A stretch of DNA of 8,995 nt from Treponema sp. Its GTDB lineage: Bacteria; Spirochaetota; Spirochaetia; Treponematales; Breznakiellaceae. The translations under genes and the position numbers were made by a program. Location of the stretch: the NCBI GenBank assembly GCA_031268245.1, contig JAIRXN010000124.1:1-8995 (forward strand), given 5' to 3'. Shown piece after piece: positions 1-6,724 of the stretch; the first letter of the stretch is position 1, and every line of letters starts with the position of its first letter. Below the pieces are notes generated by a model. The model worked only from the letters and a program-made list of their open reading frames with translations. It searched no databases and was not told the origin of the DNA.

Positions 1-803
1 CCGGGGGAGAGCAGGGGAAGGCAGCTTTTGACGAGTTCTCCGTGGTCTCTCCTGAGATCGATGGTTCCGTGCATCCTTTTGGAATTTGAAAAGGACGGGG
101 GATCGAGGATGATGATGTCCCAGGTTTTCCGCGCCCGTTTTGCGTCTTCCATAAAGAGCAGTGCATCGGCACGGACAAGATTTCCAGGATTGAGGGCGTT
201 CAGCGTAAAGTTGGCCCTGGCCCATTCCAGGTAGGGACTTGAGAGATCCACCGAATCCACCGAAGCCGCTCCTCCGGATGCGGCATAGACAGAAAAACTG
301 CCGGTATAACAGAAGAGGTTGAGCGCTTTTTTATCCGCCGCTTCTTCCCGTATGCGGGCGCGGAGGCGGCGCCGATCCGGGAAGAGGCCCGAGTCAAGAT
401 AATCCGAAAGGTTCACTCTGAAACGGAGGCCCCCTTCCTTGACAATTACTTCCCTTGCCGCACGGGAAATGCGTTCATATTGCGCCGTTCCCCGCTGGCG
501 CTTCCGGCGGCGGGTGCAGATCGCCTTCCGCTCAATGCTCAGGGCCTGAGCCGCCGCTTCACACATGGCCTCAAGCCAGAGATCCTCTTCGGCTTCATCT
601 TTTTCATAGGGGCGCTCGTAGAGAGAGAGGCTCGCCAGGCCGGCATAGAGATCGATACAGAGGGGAATCTCCGGAATGTCACGATCGTAGAGACGGTATG
701 CGTCCGTACCGGTACGGCGGGCCCATTTTCTTAGATGTTTTTGACGTTTGGCAAGGCGGTTTGCAAGCATTTCCGCCTGGATAGAGATTTTTCGGGGATA
801 CAT
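1..803 (-). CDS. RlmK-like 23S rRNA methyltransferase (class I SAM-dependent), 3' end missing
   Basis: An open frame of 267 codons reads leftward from ATG at 803-801 to the window edge with no stop, so the C-terminus is missing. The N-terminal part has the conserved opening of the RlmK half of E. coli RlmKL (ANRLAKRQKHLRKWAR, then AYRLYDRDIPEIPL at about residues 35-48). Residues about 126-144 match the family's L-x-DYLD-x-GLF-x-D-x-R stretch. The SAM-binding motif I is LNLFCYTGSFSVYAA (161-175), and the catalytic-type motif IV is ILDPPSFSNSK (232-242). In E. coli RlmK forms m7G2069 in 23S rRNA and is fused to the RlmL m2G2445 enzyme. Here no THUMP/RlmL half precedes the start, so the domain stands alone. 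The target base is inferred from family only; other rRNA methyltransferases (RlmI-like) share the fold. The gene diverges from the regulator genes and is probably unrelated to sugar uptake. Confidence 0.85.
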   Translation of the reverse strand, partial: MYPRKISIQAEMLANRLAKRQKHLRKWARRTGTDAYRLYDRDIPEIPLCIDLYAGLASLSLYERPYEKDEAEEDLWLEAMCEAAAQALSIERKAICTRRRKRQRGTAQYERISRAAREVIVKEGGLRFRVNLSDYLDSGLFPDRRRLRARIREEAADKKALNLFCYTGSFSVYAASGGAASVDSVDLSSPYLEWARANFTLNALNPGNLVRADALLFMEDAKRARKTWDIIILDPPSFSNSKRMHGTIDLRRDHGELVKSCLPLLSP

Positions 804-814
804 GTATCATGATA
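797..814. promoter_or_regulatory. Two overlapping palindromes at the divergent gene start
   Basis: GATACATGTATC (797-808) and TATCATGATA (805-814) are each perfect palindromes and overlap by four bases. They cover the ATG of the methyltransferase gene and most of the 24-base gap before the response regulator. They could be a binding site for a regulator of either gene, or chance in a short AT-rich stretch. No convincing -35/-10 pair could be placed in the gap, so at least one promoter must lie inside the neighbouring coding sequence. Confidence 0.3.
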
Positions 815-827
815 ACAGGTTGACCGG

Positions 828-2465
828 GTGATGGATACTGCGCTTTACAGTTTTGTTCTTGTTGACGATGAACCCGAGATCCGGGAAGGGATCAGGACTA
901 CCATCCCATGGGGGGAACTGGGCTTCTCTTTTGCCGGCGCGTGCGGCAACGGTTTTGAAGCTCTGGAACTGGCCGAGCGGATTCAGCCTGATGTTGTGAT
1001 GACCGACATAAATATGCCCCACCTTGACGGGCTTGCCTTTACCGAAGCCCTGGCGGCGGTCTCTCCCGATTCCCGTGTGCTGATCATCTCCGGTTACGAT
1101 ACCTTTGAATATGCCAGAAAGGCCCTGCAGCTCAAGGTCTATGATTACATCGTAAAACCCATTACCCCCCGTGAATTCCGGGAAACGCTCCGGAAGCTTA
1201 AATGCGCCCTGGATGCCGCACGGGCCGAGCGGCTCAACCTTGAGTCCATCAGGAAACAGCTTGAGGAGAGCCTGCCCCTTTTGCGGGAACGTTTTCTGGC
1301 CCAGCTTGCCGGGGGAAAATCCGACATGGCTTCGCTTGAACAGAGATTATCCCGGCTCGGCCTGCCTCTCAGCCGGGAGAAAAGCTGCCAGTGTCTGCAG
1401 ATCGATCTCCTCAGGCGGCCTGTCATGCAGGCGGAGATTACAAACCCGGACATGGATCTCTTGACCCAGCGCAGCATTCTGGAACGCTTTCTCGAAGAGA
1501 ATTATTCACAGGCCCTGCTCTTTCAGGACAGGAATGAAAAGCTCTGTCTCCTGCTCTACGGGAATAACAGGGAGGAACTCTACCGGGACGGATTAAAAAC
1601 CGCAGAGAAACTGTGGAGGAATTTTGTTTCTCTGGGACTCAAGGATAGTATTATTGCTGTCGGGGAATGTGTAGAAGGTCTTGAATCCGTCCCTCTTTCC
1701 TGGAACAATGCGTCCGACGCCTTGAAACGGGCGGGTCTCCTTGAGAAAAGCGGCGTCAGTGTGTACCGGGAATTGACGGGGAAAGTTTCTTTTTCCGGTG
1801 CGGCATCCCCCCTCCGCGACTGGGAGAGGCGCATCGTATCCGCACTCAAGGCAGGAGAGGGCGTCTCCGGTCTCGTTGACGGCATGCTTGATTCACTTGC
1901 AAAGGTGTCTTTTTCCATTGAGGAGTATCATACAAGTTTTGCACTGATTCTGTCGGCGCTGATCCGCTGCTGCGAAGATCTGGAGATTCCCCTTGGGGAG
2001 ATCTTTCCTCCGCAGATGGATCCCTTTACCGAAATTACCGCTGTTACCAATCTTGAAGAAGTGCGTTTCCGGTTCATGGAGACAACCAAAAAAATTTCGG
2101 CCTATACGCAGATCCGGCAGGAAAATTTTGCACAGGTCAAGGTACGGGACGCTCTGGAATTTCTGGAAAACAACTATGCGGATCCTACCCTTTCCCTGCA
2201 GTCTCTCTGCAAGAAGATGGATATAAGCATGAGTTACTTCAGCGCCATATTAAAGAAGTATCATAACAGGACTTTTGTGGAAGAATTAACCGAAACAAGA
2301 TTGAAGAAGGCCATGGAACTTCTGCGGACAACGGATCTTCTCAGTTACGAGATTGCCGAAAGGATAGGCTACCGGGATGCCCATTACTTTTCTTTAAGTT
2401 TCCGGAAATATTCGGGCCTGACTCCTACCGAATACAGGCATGCTCCGCCTGAGGAAACAGAATGA
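828..2465 (+). CDS. Two-component response regulator, REC + AraC-type DNA-binding domain (YesN-like)
   Basis: A 545-residue cytoplasmic transcription regulator. The receiver domain (about 8-125) has the acidic pair D13-D14, the phospho-acceptor D60 in VVMTDINMPHLDG, S88 in the LIISGY strand and K110 in the YIVKP loop. A long middle region (about 130-430) has no domain I can name, as is usual in YesN-like proteins. The C-terminus (about 437-537) is an AraC domain with two helix-turn-helix units: about 455-479, and about 504-537 ending in the family signature F-x-x-x-FRKYSGLTPTEYR. The start is GTG 828 or ATG 831; GTG is preferred because the weak ribosome site ACAGG (815-819) is better spaced from it. 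The last four bases overlap the kinase start (ATGA), so the two are translationally coupled and almost certainly cognate. Its likely target is the mgl operon downstream; this is inferred from position only. Confidence 0.92.
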   Translation: MMDTALYSFVLVDDEPEIREGIRTTIPWGELGFSFAGACGNGFEALELAERIQPDVVMTDINMPHLDGLAFTEALAAVSPDSRVLIISGYDTFEYARKALQLKVYDYIVKPITPREFRETLRKLKCALDAARAERLNLESIRKQLEESLPLLRERFLAQLAGGKSDMASLEQRLSRLGLPLSREKSCQCLQIDLLRRPVMQAEITNPDMDLLTQRSILERFLEENYSQALLFQDRNEKLCLLLYGNNREELYRDGLKTAEKLWRNFVSLGLKDSIIAVGECVEGLESVPLSWNNASDALKRAGLLEKSGVSVYRELTGKVSFSGAASPLRDWERRIVSALKAGEGVSGLVDGMLDSLAKVSFSIEEYHTSFALILSALIRCCEDLEIPLGEIFPPQMDPFTEITAVTNLEEVRFRFMETTKKISAYTQIRQENFAQVKVRDALEFLENNYADPTLSLQSLCKKMDISMSYFSAILKKYHNRTFVEELTETRLKKAMELLRTTDLLSYEIAERIGYRDAHYFSLSFRKYSGLTPTEYRHAPPEETE

Positions 2466-4381
2466 AGCGGCGGCGTTTCTACAGCATACAGGTGACCATC
2501 GCCATGGCCATTGCCTCTCTTTCGGTGATCATTATTGTGGGGGCCATCCTCATTGCTTTCCAGGTTACCGAAGAGACGGCCCGTATTTCAAGCGGGGTGT
2601 ATACCCGGCAGCTTGTCAGGCAGATAACCAATAACATCGACTTTTATATTGACTACCTTTATTCCGCCTCTACGATTCTCCAGTCCGACGGGTGGGTGCA
2701 GGAATATCTTGACGCCGCCTCGGATTCAGACAGGGATACTGCGGCCGCCAATGCGCTGCCTACCCTGAGAAGCATGATTACTACCCGCCAGGATATTGCC
2801 CTCATCGGTATCTTCGGCTTTAAGGGAGGCTGCCTCCTTGCGGGCCCTCCTCGGGGCGGAGACGATGCGGAAGGGTCCGGTCCGGGCCTCAATCCCTTCA
2901 TCGTTCCCGAGGCCCAGTCCTGGTATGAGGCTGCCCGTAACAGGCGGGGAGAGGCGGTGATATCTTCCTCCCATGTGCAGAACATTATACGGAATCAATA
3001 TCCCTGGGTAATATCCCTGTCACGGGAGATTTCCGATCCTGAAACCGGGGAAAGCAAGGGAGTTCTGCTGCTGGATCTTAACTTCAGAATAATTGAAAGG
3101 ATATGCAGTTCCGTTCAACTCGGAAGGAGGGGCTATATTTTTATTGTAGACCGCAACGGGGAGATTGTGTACCATCCCCAGCAGCAGCTTCTCTACAGCG
3201 GCCTTAAAGGCGAAAACATAAGAGGGATTCTGGAATCCAGGCAGGGCTACTTTGCCGGTGAAGGGGACGACAGGGATACGTACTACAGTATTCAGACAAT
3301 GGCCTCCACGGGCTGGAAGGCGGTGGCTGTCAATTACCGCAGTGAATTTGCGGAGAACCGGGAATCGATCCGCAGAACCTATGCCCTCTGGGGGCTGATC
3401 TTCTTTACCGCATCCATGCTTATTTCCATCGTCCTTTCCCGGTGGATTTCAAAACCGATTATGAAGCTGCGAGGATCCATGATGGCCGTAGAACAGGGAG
3501 ACTTTGGCGTTACTGCGGACATTCCTTCACGAAACGAGATCGGGGAACTGGGAGCGGGTTTTAATATCATGGTTGCCGAAATTAAAAAATTGCTCCGCCG
3601 CGTCACGCAGGAACAGGAACAGAAACGCAAAAGCGAACTCAATGCCCTGCAGATGCAGATTAACCCGCACTTTCTCTACAATACCCTGGATTCGGTTATC
3701 TGGATGGCCGAACAGGGGAAACGGGATGAGGTGATTGACATGAGTTCCGCATTGGCGCGTCTTTTTAGAATTTCCATCAGTAAGGGGAAGGAGATTATCG
3801 AAGTTGCCCAGGAAATTGAGCATGTGAGAAGCTATCTTACCATTCAGAAGATCCGTTACAAGGACAAGCTGGACTACCGTATTGAAGTTGATGAAGAGAT
3901 ACTGCACTTCAGAATCGTAAAAATTATTCTCCAGCCTCTGGTAGAAAACGCCATTTACCACGGCGTAAAGAATGCCGCAAAATCAGGCGGAGAGGCTTCC
4001 CGCTGCACGGTAACAATATCGGGCTTCCGTACCGGGAAGGGCATGGATCTGATAGTCGGTGATAACGGCGCCGGCATGAGCGCAGAAATCCTGTCGCGGA
4101 TTCACAGACGCCTGGGGGGAGAAGCTCCTTCGCACGAACTTGTTTCCGCGGACAGTGGTTCCTCAGGCGTTTTTCAGCCTTCCAATCCCGGCAGCGGAGT
4201 GGGGATACGGAACGTTGATGAACGGATAAAGCTCTACTTCGGCGGCGAATACGGGCTCGAATTTGAAAGCCGTGAAGACGAGGGGACAAAGGTATTTATT
4301 CATCTGCCCGCAATAAGCGGAGAAGAGCCCCTGCCTCCTCTTCGCGGAGACCCGGCGGAGGTTTCGGGAGGGCTGCCGTGA
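2462..4381 (+). CDS. Sensor histidine kinase, dCache-HAMP-His_kinase-HATPase (YesM/LytS-like)
   Basis: A 639-residue inner-membrane kinase. A first membrane helix lies at about 9-32, followed by an extracytoplasmic region (about 35-300) with dCache-like features (N-terminal long helix; IFIVDRNGEIVYHP near 226-239). The second membrane helix is about 307-327 and a HAMP linker follows (about 328-380). The His_kinase module carries the phospho-accepting H403 in INPHFLYNTLD. The ATP-binding domain has the N box LQPLVENAIYHGVK (N496), the G1 box VGDNGAGM (D534) and the G2 box GSGVGIRNVDERIKLYFG. This is the YesM/LytS subfamily rather than the EnvZ type. The start is ATG 2462 with GAGGA ending six bases before it, inside the regulator's last codons. 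The end overlaps the next gene by GTGA. It should phosphorylate the upstream regulator. It may sense directly through dCache, through the adjacent binding protein, or both. Confidence 0.93.
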   Translation: MKRRRFYSIQVTIAMAIASLSVIIIVGAILIAFQVTEETARISSGVYTRQLVRQITNNIDFYIDYLYSASTILQSDGWVQEYLDAASDSDRDTAAANALPTLRSMITTRQDIALIGIFGFKGGCLLAGPPRGGDDAEGSGPGLNPFIVPEAQSWYEAARNRRGEAVISSSHVQNIIRNQYPWVISLSREISDPETGESKGVLLLDLNFRIIERICSSVQLGRRGYIFIVDRNGEIVYHPQQQLLYSGLKGENIRGILESRQGYFAGEGDDRDTYYSIQTMASTGWKAVAVNYRSEFAENRESIRRTYALWGLIFFTASMLISIVLSRWISKPIMKLRGSMMAVEQGDFGVTADIPSRNEIGELGAGFNIMVAEIKKLLRRVTQEQEQKRKSELNALQMQINPHFLYNTLDSVIWMAEQGKRDEVIDMSSALARLFRISISKGKEIIEVAQEIEHVRSYLTIQKIRYKDKLDYRIEVDEEILHFRIVKIILQPLVENAIYHGVKNAAKSGGEASRCTVTISGFRTGKGMDLIVGDNGAGMSAEILSRIHRRLGGEAPSHELVSADSGSSGVFQPSNPGSGVGIRNVDERIKLYFGGEYGLEFESREDEGTKVFIHLPAISGEEPLPPLRGDPAEVSGGLP

Positions 4382-5397
4382 AACTGAAATTTAAAAGCAT
4401 ATCTTCATTGATAATTCCCGCCATGCTGGTTTTGATTCTTCTTGCGGGCAGTTTTATCATTCTGTTTTTTACCCGCCTTTCTTCGCCCAAGGAGATCAGG
4501 GTTGCCGCGGTTATTAAGGCCATTGCCAACGATTCCGAATTCTGGGAGGTGGTAAAGACAGGGCTGCGCGCCGGGGCTCAGGAATTTTCCGTAGACATTG
4601 ACATTCAGGGGCCCTGGGCGGAAAGCGATGTGGAAGGCCAGATCCGTATCATCGAAGGCATTCTGCGGAACAATCCTCCGGCAGCGCTGATTCTGGCGGC
4701 AGCGGATTACAAACGGCTCGTGCCTGTGGTTGAAAAGGCCCATGCACAGGGGATCAAGGTGATCGCCATGGATTCCGGAGTTGACAGTCCCATCCCTTTG
4801 AGTTTTGTGGCTACCAACAACGTTGAGGGAGGGCAGAAGGCCGCCGCGGAAATGATACGGATTCTGGAGCCGGGGAGAAAGATCGCCATTATAAACCATG
4901 TCCGGGGTACAACTACCGCCATGGAGAGGGAGGCAGGCGCAAGAGAAATTCTGGAAACAGACGGCCGTTACACGATCCTCGGAACCTGGTTTACCGATAA
5001 CTTTGAAGAGAATGCGTATTCCATTACCGGACAGGTACTGCAGGATCACCCCGATCTGGGGGGGATTCTGGCGATGAACGAGATTTCCGCCATAGGCGCC
5101 GCCGGGGCTTTGCGGGATCTGGGTTTTGCCCAGAGACCTGAGGATCCTGAAAAAGGGGTAAAACTGGTGGGTTTCGATCATTCCCTGGGGGAGATCCAGT
5201 CCATTGAACAGGGGATCATCGCCGCTACGGTAATTCAAAAGCCCTTCAATATGGGTTATCTTGCCGTCCGGGCGGCAAGGGACGGAGTGCTGAACCGGAA
5301 ACTGTCTCCCTTCATCGATACCGGCCTGGTACTGATCACCCGGGACAATCTCTATGAACCTGAAAACCAGAAGCTGCTCTTTTCCTTTGTGGAATAG
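4378..5397 (+). CDS. Membrane-anchored periplasmic sugar-binding-like protein (Peripla_BP_4/RbsB fold), probable sensor accessory
   Basis: A 339-residue protein of the type I sugar-binding fold (ribose/galactose-binding and LacI-like). The N-terminus MKLKFKSISS plus a hydrophobic run to about residue 33 is a signal or membrane anchor. There is no lipobox and no cysteine anywhere in the protein, so unlike MglB it cannot be a lipoprotein. It probably stays anchored by an uncleaved helix. Fold landmarks are VAAVIKAIANDSEFWEVV (about 41-58), NNPPAALILAAAD, IKVIAMDSGVD, FVATNNVEGGQKAAAEMI, ILAMNEISAIGAAGAL and VKLVGFDHS, spaced as in RbsB-like proteins. The start is GTG 4378 with a strong ribosome site GGGAGGG (4366-4372), overlapping the kinase stop by four bases. 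No ATPase or permease is coupled to it, so a sensory role with the kinase is inferred, as for XylFII with LytS in clostridia. It could instead be a second substrate-binding protein for the Mgl importer. Confidence 0.85.
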   Translation: MKLKFKSISSLIIPAMLVLILLAGSFIILFFTRLSSPKEIRVAAVIKAIANDSEFWEVVKTGLRAGAQEFSVDIDIQGPWAESDVEGQIRIIEGILRNNPPAALILAAADYKRLVPVVEKAHAQGIKVIAMDSGVDSPIPLSFVATNNVEGGQKAAAEMIRILEPGRKIAIINHVRGTTTAMEREAGAREILETDGRYTILGTWFTDNFEENAYSITGQVLQDHPDLGGILAMNEISAIGAAGALRDLGFAQRPEDPEKGVKLVGFDHSLGEIQSIEQGIIAATVIQKPFNMGYLAVRAARDGVLNRKLSPFIDTGLVLITRDNLYEPENQKLLFSFVE

Positions 5398-5403
5398 ACT
5401 TGT

Positions 5404-5427
5404 TCCGAAAAAACGTGAGTTTTTGGA
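5404..5427 (+). other. Small hairpin just after the sensor binding-protein gene
   Basis: AAAAAC (5409-5414) pairs perfectly with GTTTTT (5419-5424) around a GTGA tetraloop, and the flanking TCC (5404-5406) pairs with GGA (5425-5427) across a two-base bulge. The stem is AT-rich and has no T-run after it, so it is a poor intrinsic terminator. It may mark or protect the 3' end of the regulatory transcript, or only weakly attenuate it. Its 5' flank CTTGTTCC recurs in the hairpin after mglB. Confidence 0.4.
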
Positions 5428-5459
5428 CAGACGCGAGAGGCTCTTTCAAAACGAAATAG

Positions 5460-5531
5460 TTTTTTTACCATTCTCAATAATTTTTTGACTATACGGCGTT
5501 TTCAAAAGGGATTTATACTACTCCCATGGGA
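5460..5531 (+). promoter_or_regulatory. Probable mglB promoter/operator region
   Basis: This stretch lies in the 171-base gap before mglB. T-runs at 5460-5466, 5481-5486 and 5499-5502 are spaced about 20 bases apart (two helical turns), which could bend DNA or form direct repeats for the AraC-type regulator. TTGACT (5485-5490) and TATACT (5514-5519) resemble -35 and -10 boxes, but the 23-base spacing is too long for a normal unaided sigma-70 promoter. That would fit an activator-dependent promoter, or the true boxes may be elsewhere. A perfect palindrome TCCCATGGGA (5522-5531) follows and is a candidate operator near the transcription start. All roles are inferred. Confidence 0.4.
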
Positions 5532-5558
5532 ATGTATAAGTCCCAATAATCACTTTAT

Positions 5559-5563
5559 GGAGG
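5559..5563 (+). promoter_or_regulatory. Ribosome binding site that sets the mglB start
   Basis: GGAGG sits five bases before ATG 5569. It fixes the start there rather than at the in-frame upstream TTG (5485) or ATG 5557; the protein then begins MKKIALVLL, a proper lipoprotein signal. It is the strongest ribosome site in the window, which suits an abundant binding protein. Confidence 0.9.
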
Positions 5564-5568
5564 AAATC

Positions 5569-6666
5569 ATGAAAAAGATTGCTTTGGTATTACTGGTTCT
5601 GCTCATGGTCGCTTCGGTGTTTGCATGCAGAAGGCAGCAGGGCGGACAGGCTTCATCTGGGGCGGGGGCGCCCAGGATCGCGCTGCTTATGAGGAATATG
5701 GACGAGCAGTTTCTCAAAGACTATTCGGACAATATCCGTAAGCTCGCATCCGAGAAGGGCGTAGACCTTAACGTACAGGATGCCCGCAGCGATGGCGCCA
5801 CCCAGCTTACCCAACTACAGACCCTGCTTAACCAGGGTTACAAGTACTTTGTAATCATCCCCTGCGTGTCGGAACTTTCCGAACAGATGAATCAGCTCAT
5901 CGCCGAAAGGGGCGGGGCGGCTGCCTATTCAAACATTCAGCCGACCGTTGAATCCCTCAAGGTCGGAAAGAGTTTCTTCTTTGCCTCTTCCCCCGAATTC
6001 GTCGGCGGACGCTATCAGGGACAGCTCATTGCCGATTACTTTGACAAGAACGCCGGCAAGGCTCCCGGCAAGGTCATTAACATGATCCTCATCCTCGGCC
6101 AGTTGGGTCATCCCGCCCAGGTAAACCGTGAGGCAGGACTCCTTGCAGAACTCAAGACCAGGGGCTACACCGTCAATGTGGTGGCTCGCGATACCGCCAA
6201 CTGGACACCCGATCAGGCCCAGCAGAAGATGGACGCATGGATTGGCGCCTTCAAGGGCAGTTTCAATGTGGTCGCCGCCCAGAACGACGGCATGGCCCTC
6301 GGCGCGGTAGAATCCCTGATCCAGAACGGCATGACCAAAGCCGATTCAGCCGACGGTACAACTCTTTCCGTGCCGGTACTGGGAATTGACGCCACCGCTT
6401 CCGCGCTTGCCTCAATGAAGGAAGACAAGCTCTATGCGACAGTTCTCCAGGATGCGGTAGGCCAGTCTGCGGCGGCCTTCGATGTTATCTATCAGCACGC
6501 CGCCGGAACCTACCAGGCGGGCAATGCCGCGGGCGGGACTCCTGCGGCCACCGTTCCCATCGACGAAGCTCCTGCCAACGATGCTTCCGTCATCGGACAG
6601 TGCTACCTCGTACCCTTTGTACCGGTTGATAAAGATTCATCGTATTACAAGGCTAACGTCAGGTAA
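5569..6666 (+). CDS. mglB: Galactose/glucose-type ABC transporter substrate-binding lipoprotein (MglB-like)
   Basis: A 365-residue lipoprotein that captures a sugar outside the membrane and delivers it to the MglA-MglC importer. The signal peptide (1-19) ends in the lipobox VFAC with C20 as the lipidated residue, followed by a short polar linker. Compared from memory with E. coli MglB, several stretches align well: DTANWTPDQAQQKMDAWI (208-225), GHPAQVNREAG (180-190), VVAAQNDGMALGAVESL (234-250) and the C-terminal VPVDKD. Conserved sugar contacts include F48, N122, H181, R187, W212, N239 and D274 (E. coli F16, N91, H152, R158, W183, N211, D236). Three positions differ: E46, A183 and Q294 in place of D14, D154 and N256. 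The calcium-binding loop of the E. coli protein is absent. Family assignment is firm; the exact sugar is unknown. Transcription probably starts in the gap just upstream, under the AraC-type regulator. Confidence 0.92.
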   Translation: MKKIALVLLVLLMVASVFACRRQQGGQASSGAGAPRIALLMRNMDEQFLKDYSDNIRKLASEKGVDLNVQDARSDGATQLTQLQTLLNQGYKYFVIIPCVSELSEQMNQLIAERGGAAAYSNIQPTVESLKVGKSFFFASSPEFVGGRYQGQLIADYFDKNAGKAPGKVINMILILGQLGHPAQVNREAGLLAELKTRGYTVNVVARDTANWTPDQAQQKMDAWIGAFKGSFNVVAAQNDGMALGAVESLIQNGMTKADSADGTTLSVPVLGIDATASALASMKEDKLYATVLQDAVGQSAAAFDVIYQHAAGTYQAGNAAGGTPAATVPIDEAPANDASVIGQCYLVPFVPVDKDSSYYKANVR

Positions 6667-6675
6667 GCTGAGCTT

Positions 6676-6700
6676 GTTCCAAGATGCGATATTTTGGAAC
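6676..6700 (+). other. Hairpin after mglB
   Basis: GTTCCAA (6676-6682) and TTGGAAC (6694-6700) form a perfect seven-base-pair stem with an 11-base loop, nine bases after the mglB stop. No T-run follows, so it is not a typical terminator. A role in protecting the mglB mRNA 3' end is plausible. Its left flank CTTGTTCC and right side TTTTGGAAC resemble the hairpin at 5404-5427. Confidence 0.5.
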
Positions 6701-6724
6701 GGCCTCATGTAACTAATAGCTTGC

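Noticed and set aside
4405..5238. A 277-codon open frame on the minus strand
   Set aside because: It lies wholly inside the well-supported plus-strand binding-protein gene. Its translation is rich in H, R, G and P with no recognisable domain, as expected of an antisense shadow.
5404..5467. Intrinsic terminator between the sensor genes and mglB
   Set aside because: The hairpin is short and AT-rich, its T-run is part of the stem, and the next T-run is more than 30 bases away. It was kept only as a hairpin.
5485..5568. N-terminal extension of MglB from the upstream in-frame TTG
   Set aside because: It would bury the lipoprotein signal behind 28 residues and has no ribosome site; GGAGG at 5559-5563 clearly serves ATG 5569.
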